Shown: positions 43,527-53,019, counted from the stretch's first letter. The stretch is DNA of 64,000 nt from Pontibacillus marinus BH030004 = DSM 16465 (GCF_000425225.1 NZ_AULJ01000034.1:1-64000); one strand, 5' to 3'. A program made the numbers and translations. The notes: generated by a model from the sequence alone, not told the origin.

Positions 43527-43800
43527 AAAAACTCGCCCCTAAAATAGGGACGAGTTTTACCCGTGTTACCACCCTGATTCCAGAATTCGCTCATTGAGAG
43601 CAATATTCTGGCACTCATACGACGTACCATCATACGCGTTCCGCTTAACGGTGGAATTCCGGGAAAACCTAAATCTAGCTTCAGCTTTCCTTCTCGGAGA
43701 GGATTTTCAACGGGGTCTGAACATTGGCTCTCAGCGTTTACCAACTCTCTGGGGAACAGAACTCACGTTTACTCGTTCTCGTCTACGAATTTCTAACGAT
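43527..43800 (-). promoter_or_regulatory. T-box leader of ileS, isoleucine specific
   Basis: Read on the minus strand: Stem I with CCAGAGAGTTGGTAAAC (about 43758-43742), specifier TTGAAAATCC with ATC (Ile) at 43704-43702, the T-box AGGGTGGTAACACGGG at 43575-43560, and a terminator ACTCGTCCCTA/TAGGGGCGAGT with T run at 43557-43528. Uncharged tRNA-Ile would favour the antiterminator. Confidence 0.93.
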
Positions 43801-43955
43801 ATATGTTACGTCTAAGCATATAGTAAGCTTTTTACCGTGTCAATAGGCATGAGCGGATGTTCAACCTCCGTCTAAAGTCGTACCCGTTTTCCCTCCATGT
43901 TCTGAGTACATGGAGAATATCTATCACTACGATAGAGGTAAGGAGGTTGTTCATA

Positions 43956-44420
43956 TTGATTAAAGATTTATATGAAGCTCATTTACCTGTGAGTAATATC
44001 AAACAATCCATTGATTTTTACGAAGAATTAGGATTACAGCTAGCATTTGAAGGGGAACGCGTAACATTTTTATGGATTAATAAAGGGAAAAGCTGGCTTG
44101 GGTTGTGGGAAGGTGAGTCAGTTGAAACCCCTTACCACCCTTCCATTCGTCATCTAGCCTTTCATGTGGAACTAGCAGATATGAAAAAGGCAAAATCATG
44201 GTTAGAGACAAAAGGGATTGAGGTGCGTGAAGCTTTTGGTTTTTCAAAAGATCATCAGCCACTTGTCTTAATGAACGAACCAAATGCTCATGCTGCTATC
44301 TACTTTAATGATCCAGATGGTAACTCAATTGAATTGATAACCCCCTTGGTTTACGACATGAATGAAAAAAAGAACATGATGTCTTTACAGCAATGGGAAG
44401 AAGAAATCGGTTTTGTGTAG
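43956..44420 (+). CDS. Glyoxalase/bleomycin-resistance (VOC) family protein
   Basis: 154 residues, two beta-alpha-beta-beta-beta units. LYEAHLPVSNIKQSIDFYEELGLQLAFE starts the first half and AIYFNDPDGNSIELIT closes the second, giving the metal-binding His and Glu of the VOC fold. Resembles fosfomycin-resistance or dioxygenase-like members; specific activity not predictable. TTG start 9 bases after AAGGAGG; an upstream extension in frame falls in the gap behind the T-box and is not translated. Confidence 0.82.
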   Translation: MIKDLYEAHLPVSNIKQSIDFYEELGLQLAFEGERVTFLWINKGKSWLGLWEGESVETPYHPSIRHLAFHVELADMKKAKSWLETKGIEVREAFGFSKDHQPLVLMNEPNAHAAIYFNDPDGNSIELITPLVYDMNEKKNMMSLQQWEEEIGFV

Positions 44421-44486
44421 AGTCTAATGCATACGTTCCTAGAAACGTGATATGTTAATAGGAAAAGGGTTTGCAAAGGAGTACGT

Positions 44487-45251
44487 ATGAGACAACAACA
44501 GGTGATTAACGCAGATGATTATGGGGATGGTATTCCAATTATATTTATTCACCCACCTGGAATGGGGCGAACCGTATTTTCATATCAGCGCCAACTATCT
44601 GCGATGTATCGAATTATCTTACCAGATTTGAGTGGACACGGTGATTCAAAAACACAAACAAAGGACGTCACGATCGATACATATGTTGAAGAACTTAGAG
44701 TGCTGTTAGATTCCAAAGGTATCGAAAAGGCAGTGGTATGTGGTTATTCAGCTGGTAGTATGGTGGCACAGCAGTTTGTTATAAAATATCCAAATCGAAC
44801 ACAGGGGTTAATTTTATCCGGAGGCTTTCCAAAAGTGGACACCATGGGGTTAAAGATTGAGTACACCCTTGGAATGAAGTTGCTATTGAAGTCACCTCGT
44901 AAATTAATGAATGTTCTTGCAAAAGGACATACAAGTATTAAGGAATTCAAAGAATTGTTAATATCAGAGATGGAGAAAAATGATACAGAAGTGTGGTATA
45001 AGTTTTATAATGAATCTCTGCAGTTTGATTGTACAGAGAGATTGCAACAGATTAAGTGTCCGACTCTAATGATGTACGGTAATCGGGCATTTTGGATAAA
45101 TGCTCACAAAAAGTTTTACCAAAACCTCTCGAACTGTGAATGTTTATATGTAAATGGTGCATTTCATCAGTTACCTACTAAGCATTTTGACGTTTTTAAT
45201 GCGAATATCCATAACTTTATACAAGATCGAGTTGTGCCTGCTACTTGGTGA
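44487..45251 (+). CDS. Alpha/beta hydrolase
   Basis: 254 residues of the alpha/beta-hydrolase fold. FIHPPGMGRTVFSYQRQL (oxyanion loop), DLSGHGDS, the nucleophile elbow GYSAGSMVAQQF (Ser about 95), acid in the strand LMMYGNRAFWINA and His in VNGAFHQLPTKH. Likely an esterase; substrate unknown. Start ATG after AAAGGAG. Terminator overlaps the last codons. Confidence 0.88.
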   Translation: MRQQQVINADDYGDGIPIIFIHPPGMGRTVFSYQRQLSAMYRIILPDLSGHGDSKTQTKDVTIDTYVEELRVLLDSKGIEKAVVCGYSAGSMVAQQFVIKYPNRTQGLILSGGFPKVDTMGLKIEYTLGMKLLLKSPRKLMNVLAKGHTSIKEFKELLISEMEKNDTEVWYKFYNESLQFDCTERLQQIKCPTLMMYGNRAFWINAHKKFYQNLSNCECLYVNGAFHQLPTKHFDVFNANIHNFIQDRVVPATW

Positions 45252-45276
45252 AAACACTAAGGGCAGGCTTTTTCTA
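45231..45276 (+). terminator. Terminator of hydrolase gene
   Basis: GTGCCTGC and GGGCAGGC arms around the stop codon, followed by TTTTTCT. Confidence 0.65.
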
Positions 45277-45348
45277 TTCCGTTACATGCATTGATTAACT
45301 CTTTTTTTACCATACTAAAGGTTAGAATCGTGAACGGGAGGTTTCTTT

Positions 45349-46377
45349 GTGGGGTCACAATCGTGGAAAGAGCTATTTAAAAAAGGAAATAAGTCTTCTG
45401 CTACTGCTGCAGGGGGGAATCTAATTATAGCTATTGCTAAAACTATAGCAGCTGTTGTTAGTGGCAGTGGGGCAATGCTTGCTACAGCACTTCACTCATA
45501 TGCCGATACGATTAACCAAGGATTTGTGTATTTCGGAAGTGTGTTAGCTCAAAAAAATCCTACGCCTCGTTTTCCTACCGGATTTGGGCGCGTGATAAAT
45601 TTATTTGTAATGGTAGCTGTTCTAATCGTAACCGTGCTTGGATATGAATCCGTTAAAGAAGGCTGGCATCTTATTCAACATCCAAAAGAAAGTGGTGCAT
45701 TTTGGCTGAATATTTCGGTTCTCATATTGAATGTAGTCATTGACGGAGGCATATTGATCAAGGTAATGAAAGAGATTAATAAAGAAGCCCGGGATGAGAG
45801 TGTATCTGGCTTTCAAATCATACCTGGAGCAATACGAAACCTTCCAGATGCTACTCCTCCGACCCGCCTAGTTTTCTTTGAGGATGTAGTAGCTGTAACT
45901 GGAGCTTTTCTTGCTATCATTGCAGTTATTGTGACGACCTTTACGAACTTTGCCATGCTTGATGGGATTTCTACGTTATTGATTGGAGTGCTGATGCTTG
46001 CTGTAGCACTAAGAATTGGTTATGAAAACACCCTTGGTTTAATTGGAGTCTCAGCACCTAAGGATGTAGAAGAAGATGTAGGATATATGATTTTGGAGCA
46101 TGACCAAGTTGAGGATATTCGCAAGTTACGTGTAGTTAAGGAAGGGAGAGCCTATCATGTAGAGGCAATGTTAGAATTAACACCTGGTCTCTCTCTAGCT
46201 GAAGCGGATGATATCAAATTTAAAGTGTGGGATAAACTCTTGAATAGTCCGGATATATCAGATGTAACGCTGGGTATTATTGAATCCAATGAGAAGAAAG
46301 ATTGGGACCCAGACCAAAAAGAACAAAAAGAAGTTAAAGAGTGGGATAATCCAAAGGAAAATGAAGAGGAAAAGTAG
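45349..46377 (+). CDS. Cation diffusion facilitator family protein
   Basis: 342 residues. Two metal-site helices: MLATALHSYADTINQGF (H-x3-D) and EDVVAVTGAFLAIIAVI; six helices and a C-terminal cytoplasmic domain (RKLRVVKEGRAYHVEAMLELTPGLSLAEADDI) ending in an acidic Lys/Glu-rich tail. CDF exporters move Zn, Co, Fe or Mn out by exchange for protons. Start GTG after GGGAGG. The subgroup with GSQSWKELFKKGNKSSATAAGGN N terminus is typical of Bacillales members of unknown metal. Confidence 0.88.
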   Translation: MGSQSWKELFKKGNKSSATAAGGNLIIAIAKTIAAVVSGSGAMLATALHSYADTINQGFVYFGSVLAQKNPTPRFPTGFGRVINLFVMVAVLIVTVLGYESVKEGWHLIQHPKESGAFWLNISVLILNVVIDGGILIKVMKEINKEARDESVSGFQIIPGAIRNLPDATPPTRLVFFEDVVAVTGAFLAIIAVIVTTFTNFAMLDGISTLLIGVLMLAVALRIGYENTLGLIGVSAPKDVEEDVGYMILEHDQVEDIRKLRVVKEGRAYHVEAMLELTPGLSLAEADDIKFKVWDKLLNSPDISDVTLGIIESNEKKDWDPDQKEQKEVKEWDNPKENEEEK

Positions 46378-46407
46378 GATGGAAAATGTAAAGAAAACAT
46401 CGAAAAC

Positions 46408-46493
46408 CCCCGATATTTGTCGGTTTTATTAAGCGTGATTCACGTGAAACATTGTGGATACACGCTTTTTGTATTCGACAAATTTCTGGGGGT
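46408..46493. terminator. Nested inverted repeat between convergent genes
   Basis: Outer arms CCCCCGATATTTGTCG and CGACAAATTTCTGGGGG enclose an inner AAGCGTG/CACGCTT hairpin with a T run at 46466-46471. It looks like a terminator set within a larger fold. Confidence 0.55.
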
Positions 46494-46496
46494 GAA

Positions 46497-47903
46497 CTAC
46501 TTTTTTCGATTTAAATTTGCTTCCTGGTCGTATTCGCTCAATATTCGACTTTTTAGGTCCTCATAGGTTTGTTCATTATTTGTAGTTTGTGCTAACGCTT
46601 TAAGCTCATCTAGCAAATATTGCTTGTCTAACTCATAGATGTGTAAGGATTGAAAGCCATATACCGTATTACAAGCAAAATCCCATAATGTTTGGTGATA
46701 CCGTGTGTCTACGGAATTTGCTAATAAGTTTAACGCTCGAATGATTTCAGTAATGAGTTGAATATTCCCTTCCGCATAGTGACGAATATAGGCATAACCT
46801 TTATATAAATAAAACTCGAAGCTCTCTTCTTGCACGATAAAACGAAGTTGTTTCTGATTATCAACTAAATATGGAGGATATGTGAGCAGTTTAGAAATGT
46901 GTAAGAGCAATTCAGCGAGTTGATGAATTGAATTACTTACTGTTTTGGGATCATTATTTCCAACAGCTTTAATTGCGATCTCGGAGAGTTTATTAAGTCC
47001 ATGCTCTAAATCTTGTATTTCTCTTTGTTTTTGCCCGATTTCAATGAAAGAAAGATACTTACTTTCATCAATATCTTTGGTTTCTCCCCAATAAGATAAG
47101 ATAGGGTTCTGTTCGAGTAGGTAAGAACCAATCCGTGCTTCAAGCTTTAGAACAATATCGTCTTGTCGAGCTTGTTCAATCATTTGCTTATGATCAACGA
47201 TTTGTACATAACCTGATTCAGGTGCCAATATTTTATGAGCAGTGCCCAATTCTCTCACTTGTTGTTCATGGAAGAGAGCATCATCGGTGCGGTAGGGTTC
47301 TAATTCTTCTGTAACAGAATAATCGAGAATTTTCTTTGAGATTGTTTTCATGTTGTAAGTGATATTATGGACTTGCATCCAAGTTGTAGAATGGTTAATA
47401 AAATAAATAAACGTGATTCCTGCAGTAAGTGCAAGTAAAACAGTCGTTAATGGAACGGCAAAATACTGTTCTTCATTTTGGCCTGTAATAAAGATAAAAA
47501 CGAGTACTACATACACAAATGCAAAGTTGAAAATACCTAATACATGTTGTGTGCGTCGATCTGACACAAAATTCATCAACATTCTTGGAGAGAATTGTCC
47601 GCTAAAAGTTGTGAGAACAACGAGTATGGAGTTTAAGGTGTACGCAGTAAGTGTTAGTATACCCCCGATTAGTGTAGTCACAAGAAGCCGAGTAACAGAG
47701 GCTTTGGACTGAAGGGCAACTGTCACAAAGTCTGGTAGTGGCGTTTTCAAGTCTAATATTAAAGTTAATATAGCTAGTAACACTGATGCAGATATGTACA
47801 AAGTTGGCATATACCATAAAGTCAGCTTGAGTTCGTGCTGACGGAGTCTCTTTGACATAGTTATGTATTTTCTTACTCCTGGTGGAATCATTTTCATAAG
47901 CAT
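46497..47903 (-). CDS. DUF2254 membrane protein, copy 1
   Basis: 468 residues: four N-terminal membrane helices (about 25-175) and a large C-terminal cytoplasmic domain. [77 protein letters not shown] and IEIGQKQREIQDLEHGLNKLSEIAIKAVGNNDPKTV match the family. A second copy lies at 56763-58136. Function unknown. The start ATG at 47903 is 9 bases after AAAGGAG. Relative to copy 2 the GND/GINDPHTA element is changed to GNNDPKTV. It is not in an operon with its neighbours. Confidence 0.88.
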   Translation of the reverse strand: MLMKMIPPGVRKYITMSKRLRQHELKLTLWYMPTLYISASVLLAILTLILDLKTPLPDFVTVALQSKASVTRLLVTTLIGGILTLTAYTLNSILVVLTTFSGQFSPRMLMNFVSDRRTQHVLGIFNFAFVYVVLVFIFITGQNEEQYFAVPLTTVLLALTAGITFIYFINHSTTWMQVHNITYNMKTISKKILDYSVTEELEPYRTDDALFHEQQVRELGTAHKILAPESGYVQIVDHKQMIEQARQDDIVLKLEARIGSYLLEQNPILSYWGETKDIDESKYLSFIEIGQKQREIQDLEHGLNKLSEIAIKAVGNNDPKTVSNSIHQLAELLLHISKLLTYPPYLVDNQKQLRFIVQEESFEFYLYKGYAYIRHYAEGNIQLITEIIRALNLLANSVDTRYHQTLWDFACNTVYGFQSLHIYELDKQYLLDELKALAQTTNNEQTYEDLKSRILSEYDQEANLNRKK

Positions 47904-48045
47904 AAGCGGCAACTCCTTTATGGTCAATTCGTATTGTTTTATACCCATATTCATACTAGGGAAAAACCTGGATTTGTTAGTGCCTTTTCATTTAAAGGAT
48001 CATAAAACTTCGATATACTCTTAATCAGATAAGGAGGCAGTTCTT

Positions 48046-48363
48046 ATGAGATCTCTATTTTTAATAGGTATCGTTGCTCTTATTTTGGGGGTAACGAATC
48101 CTTCTGAAGCAGAATATAAGGAATGGTTTACAAACGAAATGAAAGATAGAAGTGATTCTGATTTAATGGATTTTGGTATTGATTTATTCGGTCCTAATTA
48201 TGTTGAGAAAGAAACTAGTTACACAAATTATATTCTTTTCTCTTTATACAAAACACAACTTCCGGGGCCGACAGAAGTGACAACGGTTGGAATTTTTAAT
48301 CACTTCTTTTTTGTTTCTAAGTCCCAACAAGAGCAAGAAGCTAAAGCAATAAATCTCAAATAA
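48046..48363 (+). CDS. DUF4359-family protein
   Basis: 105 residues: a single N-terminal membrane helix (SLFLIGIVALILGVTNPS) and an extracytoplasmic tail that includes NPSEAEYKEWF and a conserved NYILFSLYKT...VGIFNHFFFVSK. DUF4359 members are found in Bacillales; function is not known. Start ATG after AAGGAGGCAG. It is followed after 21 bases by an acetyltransferase gene, perhaps co-transcribed. Confidence 0.8.
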   Translation: MRSLFLIGIVALILGVTNPSEAEYKEWFTNEMKDRSDSDLMDFGIDLFGPNYVEKETSYTNYILFSLYKTQLPGPTEVTTVGIFNHFFFVSKSQQEQEAKAINLK

Positions 48364-48384
48364 TATAAAAGGATATGAAGGAAT

Positions 48385-48831
48385 ATGAAGTGGATTTATA
48401 AAAGCTACGAAGAACTAACGACGCAAGAATTACACGATATTATCAAAGCACGTATGGACATTTTTGTAGTGGAACAAAATTGTCCATATCCAGAAGTAGA
48501 TGGATATGACCCTGAGGCTAATCATTTATGGCTTGAAGATGAGAATGGACAAGTTATAGCTTATTGTCGTTTATTTATGTCTGGAGTAAAATACAATGAA
48601 GCTTCTATTGGGCGCATCCTTGTCCTGAAAGAGATGCGTGGAAAAGAATACGGTAAAGAACTTATGACTAAGGCGCTAAGCGTGATTAAAGACCAATTTG
48701 GTGAAAAAGCTGTTAAAATTCAAGCTCAAGAATACTTACTTGATTTTTATGGTTCATTTGGATTTGAAGGTGTTACTGAAACTTATTTAGAAGATGGTAT
48801 TCCTCATGTAGACATGGTTTTGCATTATTAA
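48385..48831 (+). CDS. ElaA-type GNAT acetyltransferase
   Basis: 148 residues. LTTQELHDIIKARMDIFVVEQNCPYPEVDGYD and ASIGRILVLKEMRGKEYGKELM form the ElaA variant of the GNAT fold with the acetyl-CoA P-loop R-x3-G/A. Targets unknown. Start ATG after ATATGAAGGA. Second of two closely spaced genes. Confidence 0.9.
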   Translation: MKWIYKSYEELTTQELHDIIKARMDIFVVEQNCPYPEVDGYDPEANHLWLEDENGQVIAYCRLFMSGVKYNEASIGRILVLKEMRGKEYGKELMTKALSVIKDQFGEKAVKIQAQEYLLDFYGSFGFEGVTETYLEDGIPHVDMVLHY

Positions 48832-48899
48832 TTTTTAACCAATTTGACTAAATCCCTTTTCTATCGTGCAACCTAAGCGAAAAGAGAAGGAGTGGTCAA

Positions 48900-49088
48900 A
48901 TGGGTGAACCTACAGGTAGAAAAGTGTTTATGCGAGTTATGTTTCTTGTCTTTTTCCTTATTATTTTAACTGGCATTGCTTTGTTCATTGCCTACGGTGC
49001 ATACGGGGATAAACAAACATTAGAGGCTACTATGGTAAACGGTACAACTTGCAAAGTATCATATTATTTCAATGAGCTAACCATATAA
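48900..49088 (+). CDS. Small membrane protein of unknown function
   Basis: 62 residues: one membrane helix (VFMRVMFLVFFLIILTGIALFIAYGA) and a short exported tail with one Cys. Start ATG after GAGAAGGAGTGG. No family recognised. Reads like a real gene by start context, then closed by a palindromic terminator. Confidence 0.6.
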   Translation: MGEPTGRKVFMRVMFLVFFLIILTGIALFIAYGAYGDKQTLEATMVNGTTCKVSYYFNELTI

Positions 49089-49103
49089 ATACCATAAAAG
49101 AAG

Positions 49104-49132
49104 CCCGCTTTCCTGAATTCAGGAAGCGGGCA
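49104..49132 (+). terminator. Palindromic terminator
   Basis: GCCCGCTTTCCTG-AATT-CAGGAAGCGGGC, perfect arms. Confidence 0.85.
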
Positions 49133-49207
49133 ATATATTTTATGAATGAGTAAGGGGAGTTCATTCATGAAAACGATACACTTGTTCATTTTTAACACCT
49201 ATGCGAC

Positions 49208-50944
49208 TTATTGGTCAGTTGTTTGGGTTAGACTGTTTGCTCCGGCACTTGTATCGAAGAAGTAGTCTCCTGCATCAGAATAGGAATACACTTCCACTGT
49301 GTAAGTTCCCGTACTTGAAGGTTGGAAAGAAACCGTTTCTTGACGTTTGGTTCCTTCAGATTTTGCAACAACACTACCAGATCCATCATATACGTACACA
49401 TCAAAGTCTGGAGAAGAACCATAGAACCAAGAAGAAGACCAATCTGGCATGATCGTTGTAAGAGCTACTGGGTAATCAGTATTTGTTACTTCTAGTTCGT
49501 AAACGTCAGAAGCACCAGAACCAGATAAGTTACCATCAGCATAGAAATGGTCAGGCTTAGCAATGTTTGTTCCACTTAAGCCACCTGCGGATTCAACAGC
49601 TGCATATCCATCTAATAAACCATGTCCATAATCAATGTCTTTACCAGCAGGACCCCAGTCTTCAGCCGTTCCTGTTAAGTGGCTCTCTAACTGAGCTGGT
49701 GTTAGGGATGGATTAGCATCTAATAATAACAGAGCAGTACCAGCTGTAAATGGTGTAGCCATACTTGTACCGCTATGTGCGATGTAGCCATTACCCGTGT
49801 TTGCTTCTGGGGCAGTGATGTTATAGCCGGGAGCTACAATGTCTGGCTTAATGCGCTCATCAGCAGTATAACCACGGCTGGAGAAATCAGCTAGGAAATA
49901 GCCACCTTCACCTGGGTCAGCAGCTGCACCTACAGTAATGGCTTTTTCAGCTGCACCTGGAGAACCGACTGTGTAAGTTTCTGGCCCAGAGTTTCCTGCA
50001 GCAACCATAACGACTAAACCTGCATCAACAGCATTATTTACAGCTTCAGATGTGATGTCCGTTCCATCTGAACTAGCGCTTGAACCTAAGCTCAAGTTTA
50101 ATACTTCAATTCCATACTTGTCTTTGTTTTGAACAGCCCAATCAACACCAGCAGCGATGTCACTCATGCTACCGCTACCTTGACTGTCTAGCACTTTAAT
50201 ACCTACAAGGCCAGCTTCTGGCGCAACACCTTTATAGGTTGCATTCGCTTCGCCTTCACCTGCTGCAATTCCTGCAACGTGTGTACCGTGACCTTGGTCG
50301 TCATAAGGGTTCACTTGTCCATTTACATAGTCTTTCCATCCAAGTACTTTCCCTTCATCTAGGTCCGTGTGAGAAGCATCGATACCTGTATCGATAACCG
50401 CTACAACGTAATCATCTTTAGAGTAGGAATCTGGGTTTCCATCACCATCTCCAGATAATCCGAAGTCACCTCGAGCTTTTTCAGTTCCAAACCAATGATT
50501 TGCAGTTCCATTACGCATTTGAACTTCAACGTCTAGCTCGACCTGTTTAACAAAAGAGATATTTTTCATTTTCTCGATTTGCTTTTTATTTAATGTTGCA
50601 GCAACTCCCTTTACAACACTATACGTATGTTTTGTAGAATACTTACCAACCTGGTTCTTCAACTTTTTGTCTAGTGCCTTTGAAGATTTACCTGGCATGT
50701 TAGATGTATCAAACTGAATGATAACTGGGAGCTTTTCGTTTTGTTGCATCTCCTTCAGCTTTTGTTCAAGATTATCGTACAGCTTGTTTTGGTCTTTATC
50801 CACCATTGCTGCAGGAGCCTCTTTCGCCTGCTTAGGATCATTCTTGTTGGCATCGTGTTGTCCAATCGAATCTGCACTCGCTAGTGTTGGTGTTAACGCT
50901 AGTGATGTTACTAGAAAAGCCGACAACCATTTGTTCTTGTTCAT
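49208..50944 (-). CDS. Extracellular subtilisin-like serine protease
   Basis: 578 residues, secreted. Signal peptide (KWLSAFLVTSLALTPTLASA), propeptide of the I9/inhibitor type (PVIIQFDTSNMP... SFVKQVELDVEVQ), then peptidase S8: Asp185 in AVIDTGID, His219 in GHGTHVAGI, Ser394 in SGTSMATP. A beta-sandwich PPC-like domain ends the protein (DHFYADGNLSGSGASDVYELEVT...). Acidic, Ser/Gly-rich composition suits an exoenzyme of a salt-tolerant strain. ATG at 50944 follows GGGAGGGAG. Monocistronic. Confidence 0.95.
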   Translation of the reverse strand: MNKNKWLSAFLVTSLALTPTLASADSIGQHDANKNDPKQAKEAPAAMVDKDQNKLYDNLEQKLKEMQQNEKLPVIIQFDTSNMPGKSSKALDKKLKNQVGKYSTKHTYSVVKGVAATLNKKQIEKMKNISFVKQVELDVEVQMRNGTANHWFGTEKARGDFGLSGDGDGNPDSYSKDDYVVAVIDTGIDASHTDLDEGKVLGWKDYVNGQVNPYDDQGHGTHVAGIAAGEGEANATYKGVAPEAGLVGIKVLDSQGSGSMSDIAAGVDWAVQNKDKYGIEVLNLSLGSSASSDGTDITSEAVNNAVDAGLVVMVAAGNSGPETYTVGSPGAAEKAITVGAAADPGEGGYFLADFSSRGYTADERIKPDIVAPGYNITAPEANTGNGYIAHSGTSMATPFTAGTALLLLDANPSLTPAQLESHLTGTAEDWGPAGKDIDYGHGLLDGYAAVESAGGLSGTNIAKPDHFYADGNLSGSGASDVYELEVTNTDYPVALTTIMPDWSSSWFYGSSPDFDVYVYDGSGSVVAKSEGTKRQETVSFQPSSTGTYTVEVYSYSDAGDYFFDTSAGANSLTQTTDQ

Positions 50945-51396
50945 AATATTTCTCCCTCCCATGTTTTGAACAATTCAATTGTTTGAATGTTCTTAACGTC
51001 ACTATATCAGGGAATATGCATGATTCGCTTTGAGAAAAGCATCTTACGAAAAGGCTGCCAATAAGAGGTTTGAGAGGTTGTTTGCGAAAAGGGGGAGAAA
51101 AGAATGGACAATTTGTATGTAAGGTAATATCAAAGAATCATATTATAGTTGTCTATAAACCTTGATATATAGGGGGGAAAGGGAGGGTATAAAAGAGTGA
51201 TGAAAGATTTAGGGAGGAAAAGGAAACTAAATATCAATGGTTTAAAGGGATGAACCAAAGAGCACTTGAGAAAATCTATTTAATCGTTAATTTTGAATAT
51301 CCCTTCTTTAATGCGAATGAAAAATAATGGACATGTTATAATGAGGTTGAGTAGTGGGAATTGAATAGTGAAGGCTTACTGAAAGGAGCCGAGGGT
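50945..51396. other. 452-base gap without an evident gene
   Basis: No convincing ORF or RNA. It must carry the protease promoter on the minus strand. Near the far end, TGTTATAAT at 51334-51342 is an extended -10 for the YkvA gene. The middle is purine-rich with only short frames. Confidence 0.5.
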
Positions 51397-51693
51397 ATGT
51401 TAAAACTCAAACGAAGGTTAAAGTTTCTGTTGCAGTTAAAAAAATCCGGACCATTTTTACTTGATTTCTTTCGCTCTCAGGAAGTAGAAAATTCAAAAAA
51501 AATTCTTTCAGTGTTACTGTTTGTAGGCTATTTCTTACTCCCAATTGATATCATCCCTGATCCCCTTCTTTTCTTAGGGTTTGTGGATGATGCAGCTGTA
51601 CTTGCTTTTGTACTTGAGCGAATTGTGAAAATGGCACCTGAGTCTTTAAAACGAAAATATGGATTATTAGATGATAAAGCTTGGAGTCGTTAA
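51397..51693 (+). CDS. YkvA/DUF1232 membrane protein
   Basis: 98 residues, two hydrophobic segments around KKILSVLLFVGYFLLPIDIIPDPLLFLGFVDDAAVLAFVL, the DUF1232 core (PIDLIPD motif). Function not known. ATG at 51397 follows AAAGGAG by 8 bases; the earlier in-frame TTG at 51361 has no such box. The terminator AAAGCTTGGAG/CTCCAAGCTTT overlaps the stop. Confidence 0.9.
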   Translation: MLKLKRRLKFLLQLKKSGPFLLDFFRSQEVENSKKILSVLLFVGYFLLPIDIIPDPLLFLGFVDDAAVLAFVLERIVKMAPESLKRKYGLLDDKAWSR

Positions 51694-51710
51694 TCTCCAA
51701 GCTTTTTTCT
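51677..51710 (+). terminator. Terminator overlapping the DUF1232 stop
   Basis: AAAGCTTGGAG at 51677-51687 and CTCCAAGCTTT at 51695-51705, T run after. Confidence 0.88.
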
Positions 51711-51787
51711 ATTATAGCAACTGATTCAAAAGTGTAACGCAAAAGTAAATTGGGAATTGGACTGTAGTATATAAAGGAGGTTTAAAT

Positions 51788-52411
51788 ATGAGCAAACTTC
51801 GTGCCGTAGTATTAAATGCTTCTTTAAAGACAGGAGAAGAACAATCAAATACAAGAGCTTTAATAGATGATGTCGTAAATATTATGGATAAGCATGATAC
51901 TGAAACAGAGGTCATAAGGTTAGCTGATTATCATATTTCATATGGTATAGCAGAAGATATGGGAGAGGGAGATGAGTGGCCTCACATTTATGAAAAAGTG
52001 AAACAAGCTGATATCGTAATTATTGGAACTCCTATATGGCTTGGTGAAAAAAGTAGTTTGGCTACTCTTGCAATAGAGCGTCTATATGGGAGTAGTGGTG
52101 AAACAAATGCTAATGGTCAAGCTATTTACTATAACAAGGTTGCTGGCGTGGCCATTACTGGTAATGAGGATGGTGCAAAAAAAGCAGCAAGCTCTATTCT
52201 CTATGGACTTTCACATATTGGATTTACGATTCCGCCAAATGTAGATGCTTATTGGGTAGGAGAAGCTGGCCCAGGCCCCTCTTATATTGAAGCAGAAGGA
52301 TATAAAAATGAATTTACAAGAGGTCATATAGACATGTTAGCGTATAACCTTGTTCATTTTGCTCGTATCTTGAAGGATCACCCTATCCCCGCAGAAGGAA
52401 ATACGATGTAA
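51788..52411 (+). CDS. NAD(P)H-dependent FMN reductase family flavoprotein
   Basis: 207 residues in the flavodoxin-like fold. VVLNASLKTGEEQSNTRALI forms the FMN phosphate loop, VIIGTPIWLGEKSSLATLAIERLYG the second binding segment, and GNEDGAKKAASSILYGLSHIGFTIPPNVDAYWVGEAGPG the flavin-edge region. Reduces flavins or quinones; the group is often called NADPH-dependent oxidoreductase. Start ATG after AAAGGAGG. Confidence 0.88.
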   Translation: MSKLRAVVLNASLKTGEEQSNTRALIDDVVNIMDKHDTETEVIRLADYHISYGIAEDMGEGDEWPHIYEKVKQADIVIIGTPIWLGEKSSLATLAIERLYGSSGETNANGQAIYYNKVAGVAITGNEDGAKKAASSILYGLSHIGFTIPPNVDAYWVGEAGPGPSYIEAEGYKNEFTRGHIDMLAYNLVHFARILKDHPIPAEGNTM

Positions 52412-52416
52412 TCATG

Positions 52417-52457
52417 AATCCTCGCTTCCTATTAGATTTTGGAAGCGAGGATTTTTT
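52417..52457. terminator. Terminator shared by convergent genes
   Basis: AATCCTCGCTTCC and GGAAGCGAGGATT with T run; the stop of the minus-strand gene touches its edge. Confidence 0.88.
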
Positions 52458-52891
52458 CACTGTGTAATTTTTTCTTTAAATTGAATGAGCTTATCAGTCG
52501 TTTCTGGAATTAGTTTATTTAAAGTGCTAACATTCGGGGATTTCTTTTTAGATTCTGCAATCAAAGGATACAGACTGTCCTCAATGTTTTTATAATCTTT
52601 CGGGTACGTTTCTTCAACTCTTTCTTCAATTAGATCCCAATTTTCATCTAACTTCTTACCAAGTTGATTTAATTTCTCTGTGTTTTTAGGGTCTAATTTG
52701 ATGGCACCTTTCATTTCTTCAATCGTTGCTGCAACGATGTCTACACCTTCTGTGAGTGTAACCTCCTCGTTGTTTTCTTGTGCTACCACATTTCCACTTC
52801 CTTCATTTACCTGAGCTGCTTGTGCAGTAAATAAACCAATTCCTACTACAAATAATGGAATGATTAAATAGATAGGTTTCATAACCTTCAT
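52457..52891 (-). CDS. Secreted or membrane-anchored helical protein
   Basis: 144 residues. N-terminal signal (KPIYLIIPLFVVGIGLFTAQA), then an acidic, mostly helical body with a heptad-like pattern (LNQLGKKLDENWDLIEERVEETYPKDYKNIEDSLYPLIAES). Domain not recognised by name, though it recalls small extracellular helical-bundle proteins. Start ATG after GAAAGGAGATG. Single gene. Confidence 0.75.
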   Translation of the reverse strand: MKVMKPIYLIIPLFVVGIGLFTAQAAQVNEGSGNVVAQENNEEVTLTEGVDIVAATIEEMKGAIKLDPKNTEKLNQLGKKLDENWDLIEERVEETYPKDYKNIEDSLYPLIAESKKKSPNVSTLNKLIPETTDKLIQFKEKITQ

Positions 52892-53019
52892 CTCCTTTCG
52901 GTATTATCGCTGTTTACTTTTTCCTCTAATGGCGTATTTTATTCGAGCCTATTCATAAGAAGGATTTTTATCAGTTTTTTAGAATTAATATGGATATAAA
53001 ACTTTAGGAGGGGTCTGGC

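Noticed and set aside
46408-46493. Insertion-sequence ends
   Set aside because: Arms are imperfect, no transposase or target duplication, and the location between convergent stops fits a terminator.
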